Positions 34,823 through 43,454 of a DNA stretch of 52,097 nt are shown here, in pieces. Position numbers and translations under genes: made by a program. The notes beneath the pieces were generated by a model that had not been told where the DNA came from, did no database searches, and worked only from the letters and a program-made list of their open reading frames with translations. This DNA comes from an uncultured Planctomycetaceae bacterium (GTDB lineage Bacteria > Planctomycetota > Planctomycetia > Planctomycetales > Planctomycetaceae): positions 1-52,097 of the forward strand of contig CAIOKE010000373.1 in assembly GCA_903858815.1 (NCBI GenBank), in the 5' to 3' direction. How positions within the stretch are numbered: position 1 is the first letter of the stretch; every line of letters begins with the position of its first letter.

Positions 34823-35500
34823 ATGATTCGCATGTCCGACCCGGACGCCACCGAACCTGATCTTGAATCGCAGCACTCGGCTGTGCCGGATGGCGGTGCG
34901 TCCAGCGAAGTGCGTCTGGTTCACGCAGCTCGGCTGGGGGATCAGCAGGCCTTTCAGCAGCTGGTGCTCAGGTATGAGCGTCGGGTCTTTCAGGTGATTC
35001 ATCGTTTTGTGACGGATCAGGGAACTGTTGCCGATCTTGCTCAGGACGCCTTTCTGCGAGCGTGGGAACGATTGTCTCAGTTTGACACGTCGCGACGTTT
35101 CGGTCCGTGGTTGTTTCGTCTGGCAGTCAATCTGACGTATGACCATCTTCGAAAAGTTCGCCGCAAGGGGCGTTGGTCGCTGTTTTCCGAGTTGTCAGAG
35201 ACGGTCGAGCCTGATCCTGGACAGGCTGATCCTCGCGACGAGATGGATTTGTCTCAGGAAGTGCGGTTGGTGCTTGCTGAAGTACCGGAAGCCTATCGCG
35301 TTGTGCTGGTACTGCGCGACCTGGAAGGTTTCTGTACGTCCGACGTGGCTGCGATTACCGACCGCAGCGAAGCCACAATTCGCTGGAGACTGGCTGAGGC
35401 TCGCAGGATGTTTCGTGATGCGTGGGAGCGGCGTCAGCGAAAGCATGAAGGTGGTTCCGAGGCAGTGGATGGTATTCTGACAGGTGAGGCTGACGTATGA
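34823..35500 (+). CDS. ECF-type RNA polymerase sigma factor (RpoE-like)
   Basis: 225 residues. Region 2 is seen in DQQAFQQLVLRYERRVFQVIHRFV and DLAQDAFLRAWERLSQFD, with PWLFRLAVNLTYDHLRKVRRKG at its end. Region 4 is seen in LAEVPEAYRVVLVLRDLEGFCTSDVAAI followed by a helix-turn-helix with TIRWRLAEARRMF. About 30 extra N-terminal residues precede region 2. The ATG at 34823 has GAGGG at a good distance. Its stop overlaps the anti-sigma start (ATGA), so the two are coupled, the usual arrangement of a sigma factor with its dedicated inhibitor. Confidence 0.95.
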   Translation: MIRMSDPDATEPDLESQHSAVPDGGASSEVRLVHAARLGDQQAFQQLVLRYERRVFQVIHRFVTDQGTVADLAQDAFLRAWERLSQFDTSRRFGPWLFRLAVNLTYDHLRKVRRKGRWSLFSELSETVEPDPGQADPRDEMDLSQEVRLVLAEVPEAYRVVLVLRDLEGFCTSDVAAITDRSEATIRWRLAEARRMFRDAWERRQRKHEGGSEAVDGILTGEADV

Positions 35501-35976
35501 ACTGCAACAGTGCCCGACAGTTGATTCTCCTTGATGCCGGTGGTGATCTTTACGCCGAAGAACAGTCATCGCTGCAGCAACATCTGTACTCATGTGTCGC
35601 CTGCAGTCAATACGCCGAGGGAATGCAGCCAGTGATGTCCGTTCTGTCCAGTCTGCGTGATGCTCCAGTGACCAGCACCCCGATTTCGGTCTGGCCGTCG
35701 GTTCGTGCGGCGATTCGGCTGCAGTCTGCAGCGACCGTTCCGGCTCGTCGCTTCAACCTGCAGGTGGCTGCCCTTGCCGTGTGTTCCCTGTCGTTGGCAG
35801 CTGCAGTGATTGTGCAGACTCTGACTACGATGCGAACAGCCGAGCAGCGCCCGCAGGCGTTTGTCCTGCCCGGCATCGAGGACACAGCGGCCAGCCTGCG
35901 TTCGGTTCCCGTCAGCCTGCAGTCACGTGACAGTCGCCTGCCAGGGCCACGGTTCACGTCGCCGGCCGTATTCTGA
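35497..35976 (+). CDS. Membrane anti-sigma factor with zinc-binding (ZAS) domain
   Basis: 159 residues. The N-terminal domain has the anti-sigma zinc motif HxxxCxxC in QQHLYSCVACSQY, with an upstream Cys in MNCNSARQLI. One membrane helix follows (LQVAALAVCSLSLAAAVIVQTL) and then a short extracytoplasmic tail. It would hold the preceding sigma factor at the membrane until released, by regulated proteolysis or a conformational change. Coding is translationally coupled to the sigma gene by the ATGA overlap. Confidence 0.9.
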   Translation: MNCNSARQLILLDAGGDLYAEEQSSLQQHLYSCVACSQYAEGMQPVMSVLSSLRDAPVTSTPISVWPSVRAAIRLQSAATVPARRFNLQVAALAVCSLSLAAAVIVQTLTTMRTAEQRPQAFVLPGIEDTAASLRSVPVSLQSRDSRLPGPRFTSPAVF

Positions 35977-36015
35977 CCAGTCTCCGTTTTTTCGGCGTAT
36001 TCGGCACCGGCTGGT

Positions 36016-38559
36016 CTACTGCGGCGACCCGAGGGATTGCTGGAGGAATCGGGTACGTTTTGCTGAAGCCCACGGTGTTTCACAGGCCCCATGGCCGGCA
36101 CCGGGAACCACTACAAACTCGAAGTCACGACCAGCCTGAACCAGTTCCATTGCGACCTGAGCTGTAGACGCCGGGTCCACGTTACGATCCAGTTCACCCA
36201 CGACCAGCATTAAGCGTCCCTGCACGCGGGCTGCGTGTTCGCGATTGGAATTCCGCTCATACACATCGCCGGTCGGGACGCCCATCCATTGCTCGTTCCA
36301 CCAGATCTTGTCCATCCTGTTATCATGGCAACCGCAGTCTGCAACAGCTGCTGTATAGAAATCCCCGTGCCAGATCAGGGCAGCCATCGCGTTTTGCCCA
36401 CCCGCAGACCCTCCATAGATGCCCACGCGTCTCGTATCCAACTGCGGAATCACATCAGCAGCCGCTTTGATCCATGCAATTCGGTCGGGGAATCCAGAGT
36501 CTTTCAGATTCTGCCAGCAGACGTCGTGGAAGGCCTTCGAACGCCACGCCGTGCCCATCCCGTCAATCTGCACGACGATGAATCCGGCATCTGCTATCTG
36601 ATGCTGATGTCCCCAGCGACTGCGGAATTCCTTGGGGACATGGTGGTCGTGTGGTCCTGCATAGATGTTTTCAACGACTGCGTATCGTCGGCCAGGCTGG
36701 AAATTCCGAGGAAAGTGCAGCAGACCCCAGATCATGGTTTGTCCATCGCGGCCAGGTGCCGCAAAACGCATCGGCAGTCGGCCACGTTCGAGAATGATTT
36801 CTGCAGCATCCGCTTCCTCCAGTACCGTCAGCAATCTACCGGCTGACGTCCTCAATTCGGTAATCGGAGGCAGATCAGTCCGCGAATATCTGGCGATAAA
36901 CCAGCGCCGATCGGGTGACCATTCCACGGTGTGTGTCCCATCACCGCTGGTCAGCAATTCGTGCGGGCCACCATTGAGAGCAACTTTGCAGAGGTGTTCG
37001 TGATACGGATCCTGGTCCGCAGCAATGCCAGTGGCAAAAAACCAGAGGGTGCCTTCGACCTCATCAACTCGCTCAATACGACGCATATTCCACTGTCCCG
37101 CCGTCACAGGGATTGGTGGGTCGCTGGAGTTCAGATCGTAAAGGTACAGATGGTTCCAGCCGGATCGTTCGCTGGCCCACAGCACGCGTTCGTTCTGCAG
37201 CCAGCGGAGCTCCATTTTACCGTCTGACGAGTATTGGATAAAAGTGCTGGAGTGCTCATCGATCACTGCACGCACCGCTCCATCAGCCAGACGGACTTCA
37301 AGCAGTCGCATGCGCTGATGGCCGCGTTCGTTGTACAGCATCCAGAATCGCGTTCCATCCGTACTCCATCGCTGAAATTCCAGCGACCACGGGTTCGGGA
37401 ACAGGCTGTTGTCCAGCCTGATTTCCGTTCGATCTGCAATCCGAAATAATCTTGGGATTGTCTGAGGAATGGGATCGCCGGGCTTCAGATAGGGATAGGA
37501 CTGCAGTTGCGGCTGCAGCTGGCTGGCAGGAGTACTTTCCACGTAGTGCACTCGCCGTTCCGGTACCTGCGTTGTCTGAAGTGCCAGCAGATACTGGGAA
37601 TCAGGAGACCAGACGGCGTCACAGATGTGGTCAGCATAATCCGCGCGTTCATAGTCCATTCCGATGGCCCTTGCCCGCTGAGCATCCCGGCGAAAGGTCT
37701 TGTGTGGCAGTCCGTCGGCTGCCAGTGCGAACTCCTGCTGATCCTTCAGGCTCTTCAGCCACAGGCCATGTTCACGGACGAATGGCTGCCATTGGCCATC
37801 AGGAGAATTTGTATTTTCGACTGCTGGCTGCCCGGTTGCCCGCGAGCGTCGTCCGCGTCGAGGTTCTCGCACAGTCACACCTGCCAGACACTCCACTGTC
37901 AGATTCCACGGATTATCCCCGGCGGCAGCTGTGGCACATCCGAGCGGGCTGTTGTCTTCGCGTTTGAAAAGCCACGTATGCCCGGCAAATGTATGCTGGC
38001 GACAGATTGTTCCCGGAGCAACCGTCTGATACTGCCGCTCCTGTCCATCGGTCGAAATCCAGAACATCACAACGGCGCAGTCAAGGCTGTTCGTAAGTAC
38101 GATTTCCGTCTCTGTGCCGGAGTCCTGAGAAGCCACAATCGGCAGGAATAGTTTCAGTGAATTCGCGGCCGCCGAATTCTCCTTTCTCAGGGTGCCATTC
38201 ATTGGATTCCAGAGAAACGTGCCGGCTGAGCCACTGAACCGCCAGTCACCCTCAGGCTGCAGGGGAAATTCGAGCGAATCAATCGGCAGTTGAGACTGCT
38301 GAACATCGCGGTGCAGAAGTTCTGAGAATGCTGCTGCAACCTTTGCATGATCGAAGGCATCCATTCGAACGCCAGATTCTGCATCAACCAGTACGAACTG
38401 TCGGCTATTCTGCGGCAGATCATTTCGATACCAGAAGCGAGTTCCCTCAGCATTCCAGTGAGGCTCAACACGGTCTCGATAAACGCGACCCTCAGCGATC
38501 GCTGAAACCGTCAGGTACAGAAAGCATAACAACAGACATGAAATTCTCTGAATGCACAC
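36016..38559 (-). CDS. Exported prolyl oligopeptidase-family (S9, DPP IV-like) peptidase
   Basis: About 847 residues. An N-terminal beta-propeller region (WSPDSQYLLALQT, VEWSPDRRWFIARYSR) is followed by the S9 alpha/beta-hydrolase domain. The Ser nucleophile is in GIYGGSAGGQNAMAAL, the Asp in LVVGELDRNVDP and the His in VVPGAGHGACET. The frame is open to 38856, but the stretch upstream of 38559 runs through a C-rich tract and overlaps the divergent gene. I therefore choose the GTG at 38559, which gives a plausible signal peptide (VCIQRISCLLLCFLYLTVSAIAEG). The exact start remains uncertain. The substrate is likely to be peptides in the periplasm. Confidence 0.85.
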   Translation of the reverse strand: MCIQRISCLLLCFLYLTVSAIAEGRVYRDRVEPHWNAEGTRFWYRNDLPQNSRQFVLVDAESGVRMDAFDHAKVAAAFSELLHRDVQQSQLPIDSLEFPLQPEGDWRFSGSAGTFLWNPMNGTLRKENSAAANSLKLFLPIVASQDSGTETEIVLTNSLDCAVVMFWISTDGQERQYQTVAPGTICRQHTFAGHTWLFKREDNSPLGCATAAAGDNPWNLTVECLAGVTVREPRRGRRSRATGQPAVENTNSPDGQWQPFVREHGLWLKSLKDQQEFALAADGLPHKTFRRDAQRARAIGMDYERADYADHICDAVWSPDSQYLLALQTTQVPERRVHYVESTPASQLQPQLQSYPYLKPGDPIPQTIPRLFRIADRTEIRLDNSLFPNPWSLEFQRWSTDGTRFWMLYNERGHQRMRLLEVRLADGAVRAVIDEHSSTFIQYSSDGKMELRWLQNERVLWASERSGWNHLYLYDLNSSDPPIPVTAGQWNMRRIERVDEVEGTLWFFATGIAADQDPYHEHLCKVALNGGPHELLTSGDGTHTVEWSPDRRWFIARYSRTDLPPITELRTSAGRLLTVLEEADAAEIILERGRLPMRFAAPGRDGQTMIWGLLHFPRNFQPGRRYAVVENIYAGPHDHHVPKEFRSRWGHQHQIADAGFIVVQIDGMGTAWRSKAFHDVCWQNLKDSGFPDRIAWIKAAADVIPQLDTRRVGIYGGSAGGQNAMAALIWHGDFYTAAVADCGCHDNRMDKIWWNEQWMGVPTGDVYERNSNREHAARVQGRLMLVVGELDRNVDPASTAQVAMELVQAGRDFEFVVVPGAGHGACETPWASAKRTRFLQQSLGSPQ

Positions 38560-38787
38560 GGCTGGTATCCAGGGCAGGACAGGTGGAGTTCGTCGCAAAC
38601 CCCTATTTCGCACGCTGCGGGCGGATTGTAAAGCCGGCAGAGCGAGGTTTGGCTGCAGGCTGACAGATTCCAAACAGCAGCATTTCCGACTCTGACCAGC
38701 CGCAAAACCCGTATTTCGCGGCGGAATTTCTGGACACGCACGGGCCAAAGACGATAGTCTGCTCAGGGTTGTTGAATGCTCTGACCT

Positions 38788-38819
38788 CCCGCCCCTCCAC
38801 CCCCCCCCCCGCCCCTCCC
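38788..38819. other. C-rich tract with C11 homopolymer; G-quadruplex motif on the minus strand
   Basis: Runs of C (3, 4, 11, 4 and 3) are separated by 1-4 nt and include an 11-bp homopolymer at 38800-38810. On the minus strand this reads as G-runs that fit the canonical quadruplex rule. It lies 19 bp upstream of the DUF1501 start, in the divergent control region. Confidence 0.9.
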
Positions 38820-38837
38820 GCCTGCTGACCCTCAGAC

Positions 38838-40235
38838 ATGACTTCTGGATTCCCATTCCGGCAATTCTCTTTGCGATCGGGTCGACGGGCTATTCTGCAG
38901 GCCGGCTTGATCGGTTCTGCGGCGATCAGTCACGGAGCGTCTGCCGCAGGCGCTGTGTCGAATATTGCAGCGAATGGGGCGCCGGGATTCGGTACAGCCA
39001 GACGCTGCCTGATGCTGTTTATGTGGGGTGGGCCCAGTCAGCTTGATACCTTTGATCCGAAGCCCTCTGCACCGGCCGAAGTTCGCGGAGAATTTGCCTC
39101 AGTCGAGACTGCTGTTCCCGGGATGCAGATCTGTGAACACTTTCGCAGGCTTGCGCCATTAACAGAACTGGTGACGCTGGTTCGATCGATGACGCATGAC
39201 GATCCGGCACATCTCAGCAGTGCCCATACGACACTGACCGGACATCTGCCGCCGGTGAATAAAAGTGATGACGAACCTCCCAGCCGCAGTGACTCGCCTC
39301 ACCTTGGCGCGCTGGCAGCACAGTTCCTCAAGTCACCCAACGGCCTGCCTTCGGCGGTTTCCATGCCGTGGCACACGCTGCACCCAGCGGCGCCTGGTGG
39401 GACTGCACCCGGGCAGACGGCCGGTTGGCTTGGACCAGCTGCCGATCCGATGCTTGTGACCGGCAATCCGGCAGCTCCAGGCTGGTCAGTTCCCGTATTC
39501 CAGCTGGCCGATGGACTGTCTGTGGCTCGGCTTGAACAGCGACGCGGGTTGCTGCGGTCACTCGATGCGGTACGCAGCGACACAGCCAGTACCGTCAGCC
39601 GGAATCTGACTGACCAGCAGACCGCCGCTTTCAATCTGCTTGGGTCATCCAGTCTGCAGGCGGCCTTCGACCTGCAGTCTGAACGACCGAGTACGCGTGA
39701 ACGATACGGGATGAATATTCACGGTCAGTGTGTCCTGCTGGCAAGACGACTGCTGGAACAAGGCGTACCGTTTGTTTCTGTGAACTGGCATAACGACGGA
39801 CAGAACTTCTGGGATACGCATGGGAATAATTTCAACAGACTCAGGAACTCACTGATCCCGCCGGCGGATCAGGCACTGGCGGCGGTTCTGGAAGACCTGC
39901 GTGACAGTGGTCTGCTGGATGATACGCTGGTTGTCTGGACAGGTGAGTTTGGCAGGCGACCACAGATTACCGCTGCAAACGCCGGACGCGAACATCACCC
40001 GTGGTGTTACAGCAGTCTGCTGGCCGGGGCTGGGATCCAGCGCGGCAGTATCTATGGCTCCAGTGATCGCATCGCCGCATACCCTCGCGATAATCCGGTG
40101 TCTCCGCGTGACCTTGGCGCGACAGTGATGCACGCACTGGGAATACCCAGCGACCGCACCCTGAATGATCTGAGCGGTCGACCACATCAGCTTTACGCAG
40201 GTCGACCAGTGGCAGGACTGTTCAGCGGAAGTTGA
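38838..40235 (+). CDS. DUF1501 family protein with Tat signal
   Basis: 465 residues. The N-terminus carries a twin-arginine signal (SGRRAILQAGLIGSAAIS). DUF1501 features follow: RCLMLFMWGGPSQLDTFDPKP, LTLVRSMTHDDPAHLSSAHTTLTGH (motif read across residues near 110-135), MPWHT, and near the end DTLVVWTGEFGRRPQI, REHHPWCYSSLLAGAGIQRGSIYGSSDRI and DLGATVMHALGI. The fold is related to sulfatases and alkaline phosphatases. The reaction is unknown; these proteins are abundant in Planctomycetes, often next to DUF1549/DUF1553 cytochrome-like proteins, which are absent here. No clear ribosome binding site precedes the ATG. Confidence 0.92.
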   Translation: MTSGFPFRQFSLRSGRRAILQAGLIGSAAISHGASAAGAVSNIAANGAPGFGTARRCLMLFMWGGPSQLDTFDPKPSAPAEVRGEFASVETAVPGMQICEHFRRLAPLTELVTLVRSMTHDDPAHLSSAHTTLTGHLPPVNKSDDEPPSRSDSPHLGALAAQFLKSPNGLPSAVSMPWHTLHPAAPGGTAPGQTAGWLGPAADPMLVTGNPAAPGWSVPVFQLADGLSVARLEQRRGLLRSLDAVRSDTASTVSRNLTDQQTAAFNLLGSSSLQAAFDLQSERPSTRERYGMNIHGQCVLLARRLLEQGVPFVSVNWHNDGQNFWDTHGNNFNRLRNSLIPPADQALAAVLEDLRDSGLLDDTLVVWTGEFGRRPQITAANAGREHHPWCYSSLLAGAGIQRGSIYGSSDRIAAYPRDNPVSPRDLGATVMHALGIPSDRTLNDLSGRPHQLYAGRPVAGLFSGS

Positions 40236-40250
40236 AGCGAAACAGACACT

Positions 40251-40730
40251 TCACTGAATGGAAATGATTCGCATCTTCAGCTTGCCGCGAGGAATCGGTA
40301 CCTCAATCTGGTCCCCGATTTTCTTTCCCATCATGGCAGTACCGATGGGGCTGGTGGTCAGAATCTTCATGACGTCCCCCTCGTAGTCCTCTTCGCCAGG
40401 ACCCACAAGTTCGTAGACCTCCTGATCACCACCCACGTCGACGGTCACTCGAGATCCAAAGACCACCGAGTCTGCAGGTCCCTCTGCACGCTCTGCAATG
40501 TAACATGAGGCCAGTTTGGACTTGAGCTGATTGATTTTGGCCTGCAGCAATCCCTGCGTTTCGCGGGCCGAGTGGTATTCAGCGTTTTCCTTCAGATCGC
40601 CTTCTTCACGGGCGGACTTGATCCGCTCTGCGATCGCCGGCATATCAATCTCTTCAAGCCGCCGAACTTCTTCGCGCAGTTTGTCATAACCTTCACGAGA
40701 AATGGGCTGACGTTCCATGGCAGGATCCAC
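40251..40730 (-). CDS. greA: Transcription elongation factor GreA
   Basis: Secondary-channel factor that stimulates transcript cleavage by stalled RNA polymerase. The 159 residues match GreA (about 158). The N-terminal coiled coil carries the acidic tip in [17 protein letters not shown], and the C-terminal FKBP-like domain has [31 protein letters not shown] and GKLKMRI. The start is 40730 or the ATG at 40718 (155 residues). It is convergent with the DUF1501 gene, with only 15 bp between stops. Confidence 0.95.
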   Translation of the reverse strand: MDPAMERQPISREGYDKLREEVRRLEEIDMPAIAERIKSAREEGDLKENAEYHSARETQGLLQAKINQLKSKLASCYIAERAEGPADSVVFGSRVTVDVGGDQEVYELVGPGEEDYEGDVMKILTTSPIGTAMMGKKIGDQIEVPIPRGKLKMRIISIQ

Positions 40731-40850
40731 ACACTGAGGTCAGGAAAGCAAACACAAAAAAACACACCGGAACCCACTTTCCGCGATTGGTTTCGCAGGG
40801 CCCGTGCGCCGAGGAGTGCAAATGGGGATGATCCGAAGAGCAAAGAAAAA

Positions 40851-40883
40851 ACGGGCGACTGAAATTGCGTTCAGTCGGCCCGT
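40851..40883 (-). terminator. Rho-independent terminator after the Gfo/Idh gene
   Basis: ACGGGCGACTGAA (40851-40863) pairs with TTCAGTCGGCCCGT (40870-40883) with one bulged base. The minus strand continues with six T residues, TTTTTTCTTTG. It separates the sugar pair from greA. Confidence 0.85.
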
Positions 40884-40928
40884 CTGTTTGTTACTCAGGG
40901 AAACTATACCCCGAAAATCGGGGGTGGG

Positions 40929-42074
40929 CTACGCAATTTCCTTCCACAGGCCACATTTCGCACTGTCCAGCACGGCCTGGCAGACCTTTTGAGTTTCAAG
41001 TGCGTCGCGGAATGTCGGATTGCAGGGACGGCCGGATTCAATTGCTGCGATGAAATCAGCGACTTGATGTACAAATGTATGCTCGTATCCGATCTGCAGG
41101 CCTGGAACCCACCAATTGCCCATGTACGGCATGTCGCCGTCCGTACAATGGACCTGGTGCCAGCCACGAACCAGTGAATTGTCAGCATGGTCAAAGTATT
41201 CCAGCCGATGCAGGTCGTGCAGATCCCAGCGGATGGAGGCTTTTTCGCCGTTGATCTCAAAGGTGTAAAGCGCCTTGTGGCCGCGAGCGTAGCGAGTCGA
41301 TTCGAAGAGCCCGAGCGAACCGTTGCCGAAACGGCAGAGGAATGCACAGGCATCGTCAATGCCGACCTTTTCGACTTTCCCGGTCAGGTTGTGCTTTCGT
41401 TCCTTCACGAAAGTCTCGGTCATGGCCGTGACACTGGAAATCGACCCGTTCAGCCAGATGGCAGTATCAATGCAGTGTGCCAGCAGGTCACCAGTTACCC
41501 CGGATCCAGCCGCAGCAGCATCCAGACGCCACAGTGCTGTGCCCCCCTGAGGCAGGTCAGCATTGATGGTCCAGTCCTGCAGAAAATTGGCGCGGTAGTG
41601 GAAGATTCTGCCGAGACGACCTTCATCGATGAGCTTCTTGGCGAGCGACACAGCGGGTACACGCCGATAGTTATACCAGACCGTATTCGCGACGCCGGCA
41701 GCTTCGATGGCATCGACCATCTTCTGACCCTCAATCGGATCCATAGCGAGCGGTTTTTCGCAGAGCACCATCTTGCCTGCCTGAGCAGCCGCGATGGCGA
41801 TTTCGGCATGCGAGTTATTGGGGGTACAGATATCGACGGCGTCGATGTCCTTCCGCTCCAGCAGTCGTCGCCAGTCCGTTTCGGTGGATTCGTACTGCCA
41901 CTGATCTGCGAACTTTCGCAGTTGATCTTCACTGCGACCGCAGATGGCCTTCAGTATGGGGCGGTGCTGCAGAGCAGGAAAGAAGTCGTTGACTCGCTTG
42001 TATCCATTGGAATGAGTACGGCCCATGAAGCCATACCCAATGACACCGATATTCAGAGGTTTTAAGTTTGACAT
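40929..42074 (-). CDS. Gfo/Idh/MocA family oxidoreductase
   Basis: 381 residues from the ATG at 42074, which gives [25 protein letters not shown], a normal Rossmann start. The frame is open further upstream, but that part lies inside the next gene. The EKP motif is in [11 protein letters not shown], the second domain has [20 protein letters not shown] and [17 protein letters not shown] with the catalytic His/Asp region. It is probably a cytoplasmic NAD(P)-dependent sugar dehydrogenase; the substrate is unknown. The upstream isomerase gene on the same strand ends 64 bp before it, so the two form a likely sugar-conversion pair. Confidence 0.93.
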   Translation of the reverse strand: MSNLKPLNIGVIGYGFMGRTHSNGYKRVNDFFPALQHRPILKAICGRSEDQLRKFADQWQYESTETDWRRLLERKDIDAVDICTPNNSHAEIAIAAAQAGKMVLCEKPLAMDPIEGQKMVDAIEAAGVANTVWYNYRRVPAVSLAKKLIDEGRLGRIFHYRANFLQDWTINADLPQGGTALWRLDAAAAGSGVTGDLLAHCIDTAIWLNGSISSVTAMTETFVKERKHNLTGKVEKVGIDDACAFLCRFGNGSLGLFESTRYARGHKALYTFEINGEKASIRWDLHDLHRLEYFDHADNSLVRGWHQVHCTDGDMPYMGNWWVPGLQIGYEHTFVHQVADFIAAIESGRPCNPTFRDALETQKVCQAVLDSAKCGLWKEIA

Positions 42075-42138
42075 AGCGGGAACTTTCAGGAAAAGCCGTA
42101 GGAGGGACTGGATGTGTACGAAGTAACGCTGCGGGAAC

Positions 42139-43170
42139 TCAGGTCCATCCGTGAGCATCGCGGACACGGAGCATGACGTCGAGAATAGTGTTCCAGGTTG
42201 AAACCTTTTCCAGAGTTTCGTTGGGGAACATGCAGCCATCCCAGCAGATGTGCTTGATACCACGCTCGGCCGCACCCTGCAGCCAGTAACCGGCACAGCG
42301 GACGATGTCCAGGCGGCCGTTCGGATCGTCAGCCGGACAGTGCTTGCCGGTCTTATCGTGCGAACCAGCGCCATGCACGTGGCCATCGTTCTGAGCCACA
42401 TGGAAGTCGATCGTCCATGGTCGCAGACGATTTGTCATTTCTGCATAGGCCGCCCAGAACTCTTCATCTGTGTAGCCCTCTTTGACGAGCGCACATTCAG
42501 GAGCGTTGTATCCGAGCAGGTACAGGTAGGTGTGGGCGAGGTCCGCCTGGAAGCCCAGAGTTTCAGGCATGCCGACTTCTTCCAGCAGGTTCAGCATGTC
42601 TTTCCAGCTGTGCATTCCAGCCCAGCAGATCTCACCTTCTGCTGCCAGTCGCTGGCCATGATCGGCAGCGATCTTTGCAGCTTCCCGAAACGTGCCGGCA
42701 ATGCGGGAAGTATTTGTTTTGGGGTTTTCACGCCAGCGAGCGACTCCGAATTCCGCTGAGTCGATGCGGATGACGCCATATTTTCGTACGCCGTGCTGTT
42801 CGAAGATACCAGCGATGCGGCAGGCCATCCGCACAGCGTTCATGAATTTTTCGCGAGCCACATCGTCGCCCATGGCAGAGTCGCCGACAGTGCCTGGCCA
42901 GACGGGGGCAACGAGGGATCCGACGCTGAATCCGTAGCTGGCGATCTGATCGGCGATGCGATGCAGTTCAGAGTCGCTGGCTTCGGGATTTGTGTGTGGC
43001 AGGAAGAGGAAGTAATCGATGCCATCGAACTTCTGCCCGTTGACACTGGCCGCGGCTGTCAGCTCAAGCATGCGTTCAAGACTGATGGCTGGTTCCTGCC
43101 CGGGACCATCACCCTTTCCCACAAGTCCGGGCCACATTGCGTTGTGCAGTTTGGGGGCGGAATTCGACAT
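42139..43170 (-). CDS. Sugar phosphate isomerase/epimerase (xylose isomerase-like TIM barrel)
   Basis: 343 residues of the AP endonuclease 2/xylose isomerase-like barrel family. Candidate metal ligands are the Glu in LAAEGEICW, the Asp and His in [11 protein letters not shown], the His pair in [16 protein letters not shown] and the Asp/Glu region in [13 protein letters not shown]. No signal peptide. Proteins of this type paired with a Gfo/Idh oxidoreductase are common in planctomycete sugar and inositol catabolism; here the oxidoreductase gene follows directly. The start ATG at 43170 lies just beyond the region of family similarity. Confidence 0.85.
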   Translation of the reverse strand: MSNSAPKLHNAMWPGLVGKGDGPGQEPAISLERMLELTAAASVNGQKFDGIDYFLFLPHTNPEASDSELHRIADQIASYGFSVGSLVAPVWPGTVGDSAMGDDVAREKFMNAVRMACRIAGIFEQHGVRKYGVIRIDSAEFGVARWRENPKTNTSRIAGTFREAAKIAADHGQRLAAEGEICWAGMHSWKDMLNLLEEVGMPETLGFQADLAHTYLYLLGYNAPECALVKEGYTDEEFWAAYAEMTNRLRPWTIDFHVAQNDGHVHGAGSHDKTGKHCPADDPNGRLDIVRCAGYWLQGAAERGIKHICWDGCMFPNETLEKVSTWNTILDVMLRVRDAHGWT

Positions 43171-43454
43171 GCAAAAGCTCCTGTTTTCAGAAAATAACTG
43201 GCTAAAAAATCACGGTAGTGGACCCGTCGAAGACGGACCCAGCGGGCAGTCAGGGCAGCCACCGCGAAGGCAGCCTCCGCCGCAGCAGAATCGCCCGAAT
43301 GATCGGCGCCGGGACCAGCCGGAGTGAATCAGGGGGGCAGAAATCCGAAAAGCATGGAATAATGACGAAATCGGGGCTGTTTGAAAAGCCAAGGGCCGGT
43401 TTTCGGGCTGCACCGCCTGCTCCGGCTTAAGGAAACATGCCGTTAGTCGCCCGC

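Noticed and set aside
35975-36016. GACCAG...CTGGTC inverted repeat between convergent genes
   Set aside because: The 6-bp arms are 30 bp apart with no U-tract in place, too weak to call a terminator.
38560-38856. N-terminal extension of the S9 peptidase frame
   Set aside because: It is Arg/Gly/Ser-rich, runs through the C-rich tract, overlaps the divergent DUF1501 gene and precedes a good signal peptide.
42075-42401. N-terminal extension of the second Gfo/Idh frame
   Set aside because: It lies largely inside the isomerase gene, and the typical Rossmann start follows the ATG at 42074.
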